DNA of 59,576 nucleotides from Rhodospirillales bacterium. Lineage in GTDB: Bacteria; Pseudomonadota; Alphaproteobacteria; Acetobacterales; Acetobacteraceae. Each line of letters begins with the position of its first letter. The first letter of the stretch is position 1. Positions 16,542 through 25,685 of this stretch are shown piece after piece. The stretch is from positions 1 through 59,576 of the forward strand of contig JANYDF010000162.1 in the NCBI GenBank assembly GCA_025359905.1, given 5' to 3'. The notes under the pieces are model-generated. The model was not told the origin of the DNA and ran no database searches. It saw nothing but the letters and a program-made list of their open reading frames with translations. The translations under genes and the position numbers were made by a program.

Positions 16542-16907
16542 CTACCGCGCCTCGTCGTCCGGCCCGGCGAGGCGCTGCATCACCCAGCCGGTGGTCAGCA
16601 GGCCGAGCACGGTGGAAACCGTGATGGACACCGCAATCGGCAGCCAGTTGGCCCCGATCACGTCGAATTGCGTCACCACGCCCACGCCGGCCGGAACGAA
16701 CAGCAGCCCCAGATGGCCAAGCAGGCCCTGCGATGTGGACTTCAGCGCCGGGGACGGGCCGCCATATCCCAGCCGGGCGCGCAGCAGCAGCCCGGCGAGC
16801 AGGAACACCAGCCCCAGCACCGGGCCGGGCAGCGGCAGGCTGGCCGCGCGGGCGGTGATCTCGCCGGCGAACTGGCAGAACACCAGCAGGGTCAGGGCAT
16901 TGAGCAT
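16542..16907 (-). CDS. lrgA: LrgA/CidA-family membrane protein
   Basis: A 121-residue hydrophobic protein with four likely membrane segments and the LrgA/CidA arrangement: FCQFAGEITARA, then LPLPGPVLGLVFLLAGLLLR, then GLLFVPAGVGVV (about residues 68-79) and a last helix ITVSTVLGLLTTGWV. It is the holin-like partner of LrgB and would oligomerise in the inner membrane. ATG 16907 gives the usual family length. It is divergent from the Ada-type gene, and the 78 bases between them must contain both promoters. A GGCGC-TTCG-GCGCC hairpin lies in its leader. Confidence 0.9.
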   Translation of the reverse strand: MLNALTLLVFCQFAGEITARAASLPLPGPVLGLVFLLAGLLLRARLGYGGPSPALKSTSQGLLGHLGLLFVPAGVGVVTQFDVIGANWLPIAVSITVSTVLGLLTTGWVMQRLAGPDDEAR

Positions 16908-16960
16908 CCGGCTAGCCTGCGATGGCTGGGCAGTGGAGGCAACCGGCGGATGGCGCGTGC

Positions 16961-16974
16961 GGCGCCGAAGCGCC
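16961..16974. promoter_or_regulatory. short GC hairpin with UUCG loop in the lrgA/ada intergenic region
   Basis: Bases GGCGC and GCGCC pair across CGAA (+ strand), which on the minus strand becomes the very stable C(UUCG)G tetraloop in the lrgA leader. On the + strand it is followed by ATTTTA and ends 11 bases before the ada start codon, where it could mask ribosome entry. Its role is inferred from position only. Confidence 0.35.
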
Positions 16975-16985
16975 ATTTTACCGGC

Positions 16986-18032
16986 ATGAGCAGCATCGAC
17001 GATCAACGCTGGGAATTCGTGCGCAGGCGTGAGCCGGCCGGGTTCCTCTACGCCGTCACCACCATGGGCATCTATTGCCGCCCCGGCTGTCCGTCGCCGC
17101 CGCCGAAGCGGCAGAACGTGCGGTATTTCGACGATCCGCCCGAGGCCGAGGCGGCCGGGTTCCGCGCCTGCCGCCGCTGCGACCCGAAGGGCGAGCGCGC
17201 GGCGTTGGCGCGACAGGTGGTGGAGGCCGCCTGCGCGCAAATCGAAACGAGCGAGGTGATGCTATCGCTGGACGCGTTGGCCGCCCGCAGTGGATTTTCA
17301 AAATTCCATTTCCAGCGGATGTTCCGCGACAACACTGGCGTCACTCCACGCAGTTACGCTGAGGGCGTGCGCGCCCGCCGGCTGCAAGCGTCCCTCGCCG
17401 CCGGAGAGCGGGTGGCGGATGCGGTCGCCGGGGCCGGGTTCGGCTCGGAAAGCCGGGTTTATGAAGATACCGGCAAGCTGCTGGGCATGACGCCCGGGGC
17501 CGCGCGGCGCGGCGGGGCAGGCGAGACAATCCAATTCGCGTTGGCCGATTGCCCGTTCGGGCGATTGCTGGTGGGCGCGACCGAGAGTGGCGTGTGCTTC
17601 CTGGGCTTTGCCGAACCGGACGATGCCTTGCTCGGCGATCTGCGCCGCCGGTTTCCGAGAGCCAGACTGACCGAGGGCGGCGCGGATATGGCCGCCACCG
17701 TGCAGGCGGTGGTGGATTTCATCGAAGAACCGCGCGAGGCGCTGGCCCTGCCGCTCGATCTGCGCGGCACCGCGTTCCAAATCCGGGTGTGGGAGGCGCT
17801 GCGCCGCATCCCGCCCGGCGAAACCCGCACCTATGCCGCGTTGGCGGGCATGGTCGGCGCGCCGCGCGCCATCCGCGCGGTGGCGCGGTCGTGCGCCACC
17901 AACCCGGTGTCCTTGGCCGTGCCGTGCCATCGCGTGATCGGTAGCGATGGCGATTTGACCGGCTATCGCTGGGGCGTGCCGCGCAAGAAAGCGTTGCTGG
18001 CGCGGGAGTGGGCGGCGGCAAAGCGCACTTGA
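16986..18032 (+). CDS. ada: Ada-type bifunctional DNA methyl repair protein and regulator
   Basis: A 348-residue protein with all three Ada parts. The N-terminal zinc domain carries C31 and C35 (GIYCRPGC) and C62 and C65 (RACRRCD), where Cys31 would accept methyl from phosphotriesters. An AraC-type helix-turn-helix follows (ARSGFSKFHFQRMFRDNTGV, about residues 99-118). The C-terminal O6-methylguanine methyltransferase has the PCHRV active site with Cys314 and the RAVARSCATNP helix. The length matches E. coli Ada (354). ATG 16986 starts just before the zinc domain. Methylated Ada usually activates its own promoter, but I see no clear Ada box in the 78-base upstream region. Confidence 0.95.
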   Translation: MSSIDDQRWEFVRRREPAGFLYAVTTMGIYCRPGCPSPPPKRQNVRYFDDPPEAEAAGFRACRRCDPKGERAALARQVVEAACAQIETSEVMLSLDALAARSGFSKFHFQRMFRDNTGVTPRSYAEGVRARRLQASLAAGERVADAVAGAGFGSESRVYEDTGKLLGMTPGAARRGGAGETIQFALADCPFGRLLVGATESGVCFLGFAEPDDALLGDLRRRFPRARLTEGGADMAATVQAVVDFIEEPREALALPLDLRGTAFQIRVWEALRRIPPGETRTYAALAGMVGAPRAIRAVARSCATNPVSLAVPCHRVIGSDGDLTGYRWGVPRKKALLAREWAAAKRT

Positions 18033-18074
18033 TGCCGCCGTCCGAACGGCTGCCGGGAGGCGATGGCTCGCCGC

Positions 18075-19265
18075 CTACGGCCTGAGCTTGAATACGGTTC
18101 CAGCCCCAGCCGAGCCGCCGGACGTTGTGGTGCCGTACAGCCAGCCACCGTTGCCCTGCACCAAGCCGGCCAGCGGCGTATCGCCGTCACCGGCGCCACC
18201 GGCAAAACTGTGCAATACGCTGTAGCTGCCGCCCTGCGTGAACCGGAACACCGTGCCTTTGCCGTGCGTGCCCCCTGCCGAGGTGGTGCCGTACAACAGG
18301 CCGAGTGGCGTGATCACCAAACTGCCGTTCGGGTAGCCGCCGAGATCGCCGAACATGAACGAGTAGACCGGCGTTTCGGTCCAAACCGTGCTGGTGCTGG
18401 ACGGCCGGCTGAGTTTGTAGATGGTGCCCGCATCGCCAAAGCCGCCCCTGGCCGACGCGCCATACATCACGGTGCGCGTGGCGTTCGCCGCCAGGGTGCC
18501 GGACGGTGCGATACCGTCCGCTCCGCCACCGAACGCGTGGATGACCTGAAAGCCGCCGGTCCGATCCGCGATAAATACCGAGCCGTCCGTCGGCGAGTCC
18601 GTGGCGGAACTCGGGCAACCGGCCGTCACGCCATACATGCAACCTGCCGCATCGGCGATCAGCCCGCCGGGCGGCCCGCAATCGTCGCTCGGCGCGCCGA
18701 GCAAGGCGTGCACCACGGTTTCATGCCCAGTGGGCGTGAGCTTGAACAATGTGCCAGAGAAGTGGCTGCCGCCACCGAAGGTGGTGCCAAACAGCACGCC
18801 CGAGCCGTTGCGCAGCACGCCGCCCACCGGATTCGCCCCATCGGCGCCGCCACTGAAGGCATACAGCACCGTTTCGGCTCCGCCGGGCGCTACTTTGAAC
18901 ACCACGCCGTCGTTGTTGTTGCCGCCGGCCGCCGTGCCATACAAATTGCCCGCCGCGTCGCGCGCCAGCCGCCCGGACGGATTACGTCCGTCAAGCCCGC
19001 CGGTAAAATTGTATAGTACCGTCTCGGCGCCGTTCGCCGCCACCTTGAACACTGTGCCGAACCCGGCGCTGCCGCCCTGCACGGTTGTGCCGTAGAGCGT
19101 GCCGGTCGCAGGGTCGAGCAAGATTTCTCCGGGCGTGCTGCCGTCGGCGCCGCCGCCGAATGAATACAGAATGCTGTAGCTCGCTGCGTTGGCGGCCGTG
19201 GCGGCCAATGCCAGCACGGCTGTGGCGCACGCGGCGAGGGCGGTGCGATGAAGGCGCGTCGGCAT
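18075..19265 (-). CDS. exported GloVer-repeat protein (choice-of-anchor tandem repeat)
   Basis: A 396-residue exported protein with an N-terminal Sec signal (RTALAACATAVLALAATAANA, cleavage near residue 27) and about eight tandem units of roughly 45 residues. Each unit contains an LYSFGGGADG-type strand, then GxLYGTTxxGG and GTVFKxxxxG, the pattern named GloVer in 'choice-of-anchor tandem repeat' proteins. The units probably build a beta-propeller outside the cytoplasm. No anchor motif is visible at the C-terminus (FKLRP). ATG 19265 is preceded by GGAAGGGAA. It converges on the Ada gene with a 42-base gap. Function unknown. Confidence 0.82.
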   Translation of the reverse strand: MPTRLHRTALAACATAVLALAATAANAASYSILYSFGGGADGSTPGEILLDPATGTLYGTTVQGGSAGFGTVFKVAANGAETVLYNFTGGLDGRNPSGRLARDAAGNLYGTAAGGNNNDGVVFKVAPGGAETVLYAFSGGADGANPVGGVLRNGSGVLFGTTFGGGSHFSGTLFKLTPTGHETVVHALLGAPSDDCGPPGGLIADAAGCMYGVTAGCPSSATDSPTDGSVFIADRTGGFQVIHAFGGGADGIAPSGTLAANATRTVMYGASARGGFGDAGTIYKLSRPSSTSTVWTETPVYSFMFGDLGGYPNGSLVITPLGLLYGTTSAGGTHGKGTVFRFTQGGSYSVLHSFAGGAGDGDTPLAGLVQGNGGWLYGTTTSGGSAGAGTVFKLRP

Positions 19266-19393
19266 TGGGCGTTCCCTTCCACGTTTATTGTTATTGCGTG
19301 GCGGCAACGCCTAACCTGCGCGACATGTCGCCATCACACTTAGTGCGTTTGGCAAAATTCACGGGGTGGATCAACAAATATCAACCGTGCGGC

Positions 19394-19522
19394 TCAATCG
19401 CCCAAGTCTGGTTCCTCGCCCTCGTGCATGATCGCGTAAAGCCGGTCCATTTCCACATCGAACGCCGCCCACAGCGCCGCAGCTTCCTCGGGCGGCAACA
19501 GGTCGGCTTGCATCGATGCCAT
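19394..19522 (-). CDS. small acidic hypothetical protein
   Basis: A 42-residue frame beginning MASMQADLLPPEEAAALW and ending GEEPDLGD, with a high-GC third-position codon pattern like real genes here and a net negative charge. An upstream in-frame ATG at 19630 would make 78 residues, but those added codons look non-coding. A helix (EEAAALWAAFDVEMDRLYAIMHE) is predicted by eye. I do not recognise a family; it might be a remnant of a larger gene. It sits in an otherwise gene-poor gap between the GloVer protein and ftsY. Confidence 0.35.
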   Translation of the reverse strand: MASMQADLLPPEEAAALWAAFDVEMDRLYAIMHEGEEPDLGD

Positions 19523-19602
19523 CGCCCATGCTGGCCGAATTGCCCGAGTCGGGCTACCGCTTAGCGCGGGCGGTGCGCTAGGCGCGGACCGCCCGGCCCC
19601 CA

Positions 19603-19708
19603 TAGGCGCTAGGATAAGGCCGAACGCCACGAAGCATGCCCCTCAAATCCACAAGCCGGCAAAGACGCTCGGCACGATCTGCGCCATTCGGCCCTATCTT
19701 AGCGCCTA
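19603..19708. repeat. imperfect 22-bp inverted repeats, 106-bp unit overlapping the ftsY stop
   Basis: The arm at 19603-19624 (starting TAGGCGCTA, ending GGCCGAA) matches the reverse complement of 19687-19708 at 20 of 22 positions; 62 bases lie between. The right arm supplies the TAG stop of ftsY. The loop is too long for an ordinary terminator. A small non-autonomous element or a duplicated regulatory site are possible readings. I see no target-site duplication outside the arms. Confidence 0.5.
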
Positions 19709-20626
19709 CGCCGCTCCCACCAGCCCGCGCGCATACTCCGCCGGATCGAACGGCCGCAGGTCGCCCGCTTGCTCGCCGACGCCGACGAAATGCACCGGCA
19801 GGGCGAATTCCTCGGCCAGCGCCACCACGATGCCGCCGCGCGCGCTGCCGTCCAGTTTGGTGACGATCAGGCCGGTGATGTTCACCATCTCCTTGAACAC
19901 ATCGACCTGATTGAGCGCGTTCTGCCCGGTGGTGGCATCCAGCACCAGCAGGATGGAGTGCGGCGCGGTCTCATCCTGCTTCTTCAGCACGCGGATGATT
20001 TTTTGCAGTTCTTCCATCAGGGCTGACTTGTTGTGCAGCCGCCCGGCGGTGTCGATCAGCAGCACGTCGGCGCGCTCGGCCTTCGCGCGCGTGAGCGCGT
20101 CGAACGCGAGGCCCGCCGGGTCGGTATTGGCCGGGCCGGAGATCACCGGCGCCCCGGTGCGCTGGCCCCACACCTGCAACTGCTCGACGGCGGCAGCGCG
20201 GAAAGTGTCGCACGCCACCATGATCGCGCGCACACCCTGCTCGCGGTATTGCTGGGCCAGCTTGCCGATGGTGGTGGTCTTGCCGGTGCCGTTGACGCCG
20301 ACCATCAGCACGACATGCGGTTTCAGCGAACGGTCGAGCACGAAGGGTTGCGCCACCGGCTCCAGAATTTTCGCCAACTCGGCGGCCAGCGCCTGCTTGA
20401 CCTCGTCGTCGGTCACTTCCTTGCCGAAGCGCGAACTGCGGAATTCTTCGACCACGCGCGCGGCGACGGTGGTGCCGAGGTCGGCGGCGACCAGCAGATC
20501 CTCCAGATCGGCCAGCGCCTCGTCGTCCAGCTTGCGCTTGACGAACACCGCGCCGATTGATTCGGAGATTTTCGCGGTGCTGCGCGACAGGCCTTGTTTC
20601 AGGCGTGAGAGAAAACCAAGCGCCAT
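19706..20626 (-). CDS. ftsY: signal recognition particle receptor FtsY
   Basis: A 306-residue SRP-family GTPase. The helical N domain (residues 1-95) is followed by the G domain with GVNGTGKTTT (110-119), the DTFRAAAVEQL insert motif, the DTAGRL switch, TKLDGSARGG and the closing GVGEQAGDLRPFDP. It docks SRP-ribosome complexes at the membrane for co-translational insertion. The acidic A domain of E. coli FtsY is absent, as is common in alphaproteobacteria. Its ATG overlaps the mtaB stop (TGATG), making it the last gene of a dapF-mtaB-ftsY operon. The TAG stop lies inside an inverted repeat arm. Confidence 0.97.
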   Translation of the reverse strand: MALGFLSRLKQGLSRSTAKISESIGAVFVKRKLDDEALADLEDLLVAADLGTTVAARVVEEFRSSRFGKEVTDDEVKQALAAELAKILEPVAQPFVLDRSLKPHVVLMVGVNGTGKTTTIGKLAQQYREQGVRAIMVACDTFRAAAVEQLQVWGQRTGAPVISGPANTDPAGLAFDALTRAKAERADVLLIDTAGRLHNKSALMEELQKIIRVLKKQDETAPHSILLVLDATTGQNALNQVDVFKEMVNITGLIVTKLDGSARGGIVVALAEEFALPVHFVGVGEQAGDLRPFDPAEYARGLVGAA

Positions 20627-21849
20627 CAGGCCGGCTCCGCCAGCAGGCCGTCATCGTTGGCGGCGGTAATCCGGGCCCGCAGCAGCGTGCCGGGGGCGGC
20701 GAGAATACGCACCGGCGCGAAATGCTCGGTGTGGCCATTGGTTCCGGTCTCAGCCAGCACGCTCGCCTCCTGGCCCACTTGGGCGTTGTAGAAATGCCGC
20801 GCATTGGCGCTGCCCGCCGCGCGCAGCCGCGCCGCGCGTTCCCGGCGCACCGCCACCGGCACGGACGGCATTTTCGCCGCCGGCGTGCCAGGGCGTTCGC
20901 TGTACGGGAACACGTGGACGTATTGAATCGCCGTGCGCTCGACAAAACGCAGCGTCTCGCCGAACAGATCGTCGGACTCGGTTGGAAAGCCCGCGATCAG
21001 GTCGGCGCCGATGGCGATGCCGGGGCGAATGTGCCGGGCGCGTTCGATAACCGCCTCCGCGTCCGCCGTCAGATGGCGGCGCTTCATGCGCTTCAGGATC
21101 AGGTCGGATGCGGCTTGCAACGACAGATGCAGATGCGGCAGCAGGCGCGGCTCCTCGGCGATCAGCCGCCACAGATCGTCGTCGATGGCCGCAGGGTCGA
21201 GCGAGGACAGCCGCAGACGCGGCAGTTCCGGCACCAGCGCCAGCAGGCGGCGCACCATTTGGCCGAGCCGTGGGGCACCCGGCAGGTCCGGCCCATAACT
21301 GGCGATGTCCACGCCGGTCAGCACCACCTCGTTATAGCCGTTCTCCACCAGGGCCCGGACCTGCTGCACGATGGCGCCGATGGGCACGCTGCGGTTGGGG
21401 CCGCGCCCGTACGGGATGACGCAGAAGGTGCAGCGATGATCGCAGCCCTGTTGCACCTGCACGAACGCGCGCGCCCGCCCGGCGAACTCGGTGACCAGGT
21501 GAGCGGCGGTTTCCCTGGCCGCCATGATGTCGGCGACCGCAGTACCTGCATCCGGCAGCCAGCTATTTGGTTGCAGTTTTTCGATATTGCCCAGCACCCG
21601 CGCCACGCCGGGCAGCGCCGCCCAGCGGTCCGGGTTGATCTGTGCGGCACAGCCAGTCACGACGATGCGCGCTTCCGGCCGTTCGCGGTGTGCCCGGCGG
21701 ATGGCTTGCCGCGCTTGCCGCTCGGCTTCGGTGGTGACGGCGCAGGTGTTGACGATGATGGTGTCGTCAAGCCCCGCCGCGTGACCGCGCATCACCTCGC
21801 TCTCGTAGGTGTTCAGGCGGCAGCCGAAGGTAAGAATATCAACGGTCAT
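20626..21849 (-). CDS. mtaB: tRNA t6A37 methylthiotransferase MtaB
   Basis: A 407-residue radical-SAM methylthiotransferase. The UPF0004 domain carries cysteines 10, 36 and 67 for the first iron-sulfur cluster; the radical-SAM motif C136-DHR-C140-TF-C143 follows in a [19 protein letters not shown] context. A C-terminal TRAM-like region ends the protein (residues 340-400). The short spacing and the PYGRG text identify MtaB rather than MiaB or RimO. It adds the methylthio group to t6A at position 37 of tRNAs. It overlaps dapF by ATGA and ftsY by one base, in an arrangement common in alphaproteobacteria. Confidence 0.96.
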   Translation of the reverse strand: MTVDILTFGCRLNTYESEVMRGHAAGLDDTIIVNTCAVTTEAERQARQAIRRAHRERPEARIVVTGCAAQINPDRWAALPGVARVLGNIEKLQPNSWLPDAGTAVADIMAARETAAHLVTEFAGRARAFVQVQQGCDHRCTFCVIPYGRGPNRSVPIGAIVQQVRALVENGYNEVVLTGVDIASYGPDLPGAPRLGQMVRRLLALVPELPRLRLSSLDPAAIDDDLWRLIAEEPRLLPHLHLSLQAASDLILKRMKRRHLTADAEAVIERARHIRPGIAIGADLIAGFPTESDDLFGETLRFVERTAIQYVHVFPYSERPGTPAAKMPSVPVAVRRERAARLRAAGSANARHFYNAQVGQEASVLAETGTNGHTEHFAPVRILAAPGTLLRARITAANDDGLLAEPA

Positions 21850-22682
21850 GCGGCATAACTATCGAGGTCGAGGGTGCCCCGGAACGCAATCGCGGTCGGG
21901 CCGGTCATCAGCACATGGCCGTCGTCGCGCCATTCCATCTCAAGCTCGCCGCCATCGACGATCATGGTCACGCGCCGCCCGGTCAGCCCGCGCCGCACCG
22001 CGTTGACCACAGTGGCGCAGGCGCCGGAGCCACAGGCGAGCGTGAGGCCAGCGGTGCGTTCCCAGACCCGCAGCCGGATGCGATCTCGGCCGAGCACCTG
22101 GGCGAAACCGATATTGGCCTTGGCCGGGAAAATCGGCGCGTGTTCCAGCACCGGGCCGAGGGTTTCGACCGCCAGCGGCTCGACATCATCGACAAAGAAC
22201 GTCGCGTGCGGATTGCCCATCGAGGCGGCGGCGGGGTCGCTGACCGGGCCCGCGCTGAGCGGCAGGTGCAACGTGTCCATCGCTTCGGCCAGCGGCACGT
22301 CCTGCCAGCCGAGGCGGGCCGGGCCCATGTCCACCCGCACGCGGCCATCCGGCAGCACTTCGGCGGGCAGCATGCCGGATATGGTTTGGATCACTTGCGC
22401 CGTGCGGCCGGTTTGGCTGTGCAGCAGTTGCACGACGCAGCGCGTGGCGTTGCCGCAGGCCCCGGCCTCGCCGCCATCGGGATTGCGAATGCGCATGAAC
22501 GCGTCGGCGTTGGAGCCGGGCGGCGGCGGTTCGATTACGATGAACTGGTCGCAGCCAACCCCGGTGCGCCGGTTGGCAATGGCGGCGGCGCGGGCGGCGG
22601 TCAGGCCAAGCGATCCCGGCCGTTCGTCGAACACGACGAAATCGTTGCCGCAGCCGTGCATCTTGAGAAAATTCGCATCCAT
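21846..22682 (-). CDS. dapF: diaminopimelate epimerase
   Basis: A 278-residue enzyme that interconverts LL- and meso-diaminopimelate for lysine and peptidoglycan synthesis. Both catalytic cysteines are visible in their signatures: Cys76 in [12 protein letters not shown] and Cys217 in [12 protein letters not shown]. The N-terminal [12 protein letters not shown] and the middle [12 protein letters not shown] are typical. ATG 22682 gives the family N-terminus; the frame is open further upstream but without homology. It is first in the dapF-mtaB-ftsY operon and lies 101 bases downstream of a membrane-protein gene on the same strand. Confidence 0.97.
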   Translation of the reverse strand: MDANFLKMHGCGNDFVVFDERPGSLGLTAARAAAIANRRTGVGCDQFIVIEPPPPGSNADAFMRIRNPDGGEAGACGNATRCVVQLLHSQTGRTAQVIQTISGMLPAEVLPDGRVRVDMGPARLGWQDVPLAEAMDTLHLPLSAGPVSDPAAASMGNPHATFFVDDVEPLAVETLGPVLEHAPIFPAKANIGFAQVLGRDRIRLRVWERTAGLTLACGSGACATVVNAVRRGLTGRRVTMIVDGGELEMEWRDDGHVLMTGPTAIAFRGTLDLDSYAA

Positions 22683-22783
22683 GACGCCGCTTATATGGGA
22701 TGGGGCGAAGGACGCGAAGCGCATCGGCGGCAGAGAAAGGGGAGGCAGAGCAGTGTTTTCTGGAATGCAGCCCTGGCGTTGGA

Positions 22784-24367
22784 TCAGCGCTTGATTTTGA
22801 AGATGCGGAAATAGCTGCCGGTGGTCAGCAACTCGAATTGCGGCGGCACCGGTTCGGCGTCCGGGTGCCACGACATCCAGAACACATAGTCGAAATCCGC
22901 CGGCCAATGCAGCCAATACGGGCGCTGGCCAAGTTGGTTGACCCGGGATTCGAATTGTCCGGCAGTGGCCGGATCAGCACTTTGCGACAGAATATCCGGC
23001 GTCATCGCCATGCCCTGCGGCTGCGAGATCGCGGCGTTGCGCGGCGTGACCGCAATGGTCGTCCAGTCGGTGAACAGGTACGGGAACACCGCCGCGCGGT
23101 CGATGACGGCGAGGGCAGGCATATGCAAAAAGGCCAGGGTTTGCGTCCGGCCAACGAACGGCGGCAGGCCGGGCAAAGGCAAGTGCGGGTCGGTCAGCGC
23201 CGGTTCCACCACCAGCAGCCGCGCGCCGGGAGCGATCACGCGACTGGCGGCGCGGAATTCGCTGAACCAAGCATCGTAGTCGGCGAATGCCACCGAGACG
23301 CTCCAGACTCGCAGGCCGAGCAGGGCAATGGCGGCGAGCACCAGCGGGCGGCGCAGCCGGGCGGGCACCTCGCGTGGCGTGGTGCTGGCGGCGAGCAGGA
23401 ATGGCAGCACGGCTGGCAGCCGCAGATCTGCCGCCCATGCGCCGCTGAGCCAATTCGGCATCAACACGGCGGCGATACCGAGCACAATCAGCGGCACCCG
23501 CATGACCGGCGACACCGCCAGGAAGCGGCGCGACGCTGCGAACAGCAGCGTCAGCACACTGAACAGCCATGTCAGCCCGTCCAGCGGGCTGGGGCCGTGG
23601 CCGAAGGTGAACGGCGTCCGCAGCGCGATGAGTTTCGTCAGCGGGTTGCCGTATTCGGTGTGCGTCGGGCCGCCATGCGCCAGGCTGAGGTACCACAGCA
23701 CCAGGGCTGGGGCGAATTGCAGGCCGAGCGCCGCGGCGCGCAGCAGCGGGCAGATGGCCAGGCGGCGCAGTGCGATCAGTCCGCCCAGTTCGAAGCTTGC
23801 CACCAGCAGCCCGTAGAGCCCGAACGCGAACAGGTGCCCGAGCAGCAGCAGCACCGCGAGCGGGGCGAACAGCACGACCCGCAGCGCCATATGCCAGGTG
23901 CGCGCGGCGACCCAGAAGGCGAACACCCACAGCGCGAAGCCGACGCTGAACAGGCAGCTAACGAAGCCCCAGAACAGCGCGGTGTTATAGACGGCGAGCA
24001 GGCAGGCCAACGGCCACAGCCCGATGCGGCCATGCAGCACGCGGTGCAGCGCCGCCGTGCCGCCGATCAGCAGCAGCAGGGTGAGCGCCACGAACACCCG
24101 CCCGGCGGTCTGGACCGGCATCACCTGCGATAGCGCCAGCATGACGCCGTCCATCGCCATGTCGGGCAGGATGCGCCAGTTCACCGTGTAGTTCGCAGCC
24201 AGTTCCGGGATGCTGGCGGCGTGCGTCAGAATCCAGGCGCGGGCGAGGTGGTTGGGAAAATCCACCAGCGGCGGCACGCTGGCCCACAGCAGCGGTGACA
24301 GCGTAGCGGCGATGCACGCCGTATAGATGGCGAACAGCCATGCCCCGCTCAGCCGGGGCTGGGTCAT
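22784..24367 (-). CDS. polytopic membrane protein, possible glycosyltransferase-like
   Basis: A 527-residue protein with about ten hydrophobic helices up to residue ~380, then a ~140-residue hydrophilic domain at the C-terminus. The first helix is followed by [14 protein letters not shown], with an acidic residue just after the first membrane span as in GT-C glycosyltransferases, and the soluble tail would then face the periplasm. I do not recognise a named family. Its start overlaps the stop of the preceding GT87-type gene (ATGA), so the two probably work together. Both follow tadE-tadG on the same strand with short gaps, which hints at a role in modifying pilus or envelope material. Confidence 0.75.
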   Translation of the reverse strand: MTQPRLSGAWLFAIYTACIAATLSPLLWASVPPLVDFPNHLARAWILTHAASIPELAANYTVNWRILPDMAMDGVMLALSQVMPVQTAGRVFVALTLLLLIGGTAALHRVLHGRIGLWPLACLLAVYNTALFWGFVSCLFSVGFALWVFAFWVAARTWHMALRVVLFAPLAVLLLLGHLFAFGLYGLLVASFELGGLIALRRLAICPLLRAAALGLQFAPALVLWYLSLAHGGPTHTEYGNPLTKLIALRTPFTFGHGPSPLDGLTWLFSVLTLLFAASRRFLAVSPVMRVPLIVLGIAAVLMPNWLSGAWAADLRLPAVLPFLLAASTTPREVPARLRRPLVLAAIALLGLRVWSVSVAFADYDAWFSEFRAASRVIAPGARLLVVEPALTDPHLPLPGLPPFVGRTQTLAFLHMPALAVIDRAAVFPYLFTDWTTIAVTPRNAAISQPQGMAMTPDILSQSADPATAGQFESRVNQLGQRPYWLHWPADFDYVFWMSWHPDAEPVPPQFELLTTGSYFRIFKIKR

Positions 24368-25656
24368 GCGATCCGCGCGCGGCGTTCGGCGAGCACGCGG
24401 CGCAGGCACAGCGCCATCGGGATCGCCGAGCCGAGCACGCCCAATGGCACGTGCAGCGACAAGGCCGCCGAGCGCGAGGCGAGCGGCACCAGGAAGGCCA
24501 CCAGCAGCAGCACTTTCTCCCACGGCAGGAAACCGCCGCGCAGCCCGGCGCGGATCAGCCACAGGCCGCCCGCCACCACGATAGTGAGGTCGTAGACCAG
24601 TGCGAGCGGCACCGCGAGGAAGGTTCCCGCCAGCAAGGCGGCGGCGCGCAGCTCGATGCTGGACTGGCGCCCCCACACCCAGGCGACCAGCCCCGCCGAC
24701 GCCAGTGCCGCAGCCGCCTGCACGGCGTAGGCTGCGGCGGGCGGCAGGCCGACGAGCAGCGCGCTGCCGAACACGGTCACAAACCCCGCCAGCGTGATGC
24801 GGCCGGATTGGTAGATCGACGGCGAATGCGCGAACGAGTCGAGGAACGCCAGCCAAGTGCCGCTGCCGTACAGCAGCAGCGTCAGCCCCACCACCGCCAA
24901 CACGGTCAGCGTTGCCGCTGCGGCGGCGCGGAAATGCTGCCCGGCCAGCAGCGCCACCGGGATCAGCAGCCCGAAATGCGGCTTGTAGCACAGCAGGCCG
25001 AACAGCAGCCCGGCGAGCCACGGCCGGCGGTCCACCAGCAGCAGCGCGCCGCCAAACAATGTGGCGGACAGAAAGGAATTTTGCCCCAGTCCGATGGCGT
25101 AGAACCCGGCCGGGCTGGCCAGCAGCACGGCTACCCACGCCCAGCCGCGCAGTTGCAAGGTTTGGCGCGCCACCCAGACCAACCCGGCGATGCACAACAC
25201 CTGAAACAGCACGTAGGACAGCAGATACGGCAGCAGCGCCAGCACGCTGCTTAACAGCAGCATCGGCGGCGGGTAGAAGAAAAAGTTATAGGATATACCG
25301 GTCTCGGTGGCCTGCTGCTCGGCGGCGTAGTGGGCCGCCTGATCGTAGGCCAGGGCCGGTGTGCCGGCGTTGGCCAACTGGCCGGCCGCGTAGAAGCTGA
25401 CGAAATCGGTCGAGGTCGGCTGGTCGAGCGGGACGATCAACCCGTGGGTGCCGGCGGCCAGAAAAATGAACAACGCGATTTCGCAAACCAGCAGCACCCG
25501 CCCATAGGCGATGACCCGCCCGGCGTTGAACCATGCCGCCGTGCGCAAGGCGCGCAGCAAAATGCTGTCCGCTATGGCAGCGCCCATGCCGGTCAGGCTT
25601 TCATGCAATGTCGCTGCCATGCGCCGCACGCCCCGGCTGATGCCAGGGCGTGCCAT
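24364..25656 (-). CDS. GT87/DUF2029-family membrane glycosyltransferase
   Basis: A 430-residue protein with around ten membrane helices and the DUF2029/GT87 pattern. After the first span comes STDFVSFYAAGQLANAGTPA with the acidic-aromatic motif of the first outer loop, then FFFYPPPMLLL, GQNSFLSATLFGGALL and CYKPHFGLLIPVALLAG. Characterised relatives are polyprenyl-phosphate-mannose-dependent mannosyltransferases acting on the periplasmic side. A second, more distant copy lies at 42942. ATG 25656 is taken as start; ATG 25620 is an equally plausible alternative. The gene follows tadG by 29 bases and overlaps the next gene by ATGA. Confidence 0.85.
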   Translation of the reverse strand: MARPGISRGVRRMAATLHESLTGMGAAIADSILLRALRTAAWFNAGRVIAYGRVLLVCEIALFIFLAAGTHGLIVPLDQPTSTDFVSFYAAGQLANAGTPALAYDQAAHYAAEQQATETGISYNFFFYPPPMLLLSSVLALLPYLLSYVLFQVLCIAGLVWVARQTLQLRGWAWVAVLLASPAGFYAIGLGQNSFLSATLFGGALLLVDRRPWLAGLLFGLLCYKPHFGLLIPVALLAGQHFRAAAAATLTVLAVVGLTLLLYGSGTWLAFLDSFAHSPSIYQSGRITLAGFVTVFGSALLVGLPPAAAYAVQAAAALASAGLVAWVWGRQSSIELRAAALLAGTFLAVPLALVYDLTIVVAGGLWLIRAGLRGGFLPWEKVLLLVAFLVPLASRSAALSLHVPLGVLGSAIPMALCLRRVLAERRARIA

Positions 25657-25685
25657 TCATGCCACATATGGCCGTGCACGGCGGG

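Noticed and set aside
22700-24133. 477-codon rightward frame opposite the membrane protein
   Set aside because: Translation is Gln/Arg/His-rich and repetitive, a shadow of Leu/Ala-rich helices on the other strand.
22784-25195. 803-codon frame extending the membrane protein upstream
   Set aside because: The extra part reads through the GT87 gene in a different frame and loses the membrane-helix pattern; the ATGA junction at 24364-24367 marks the true boundary.
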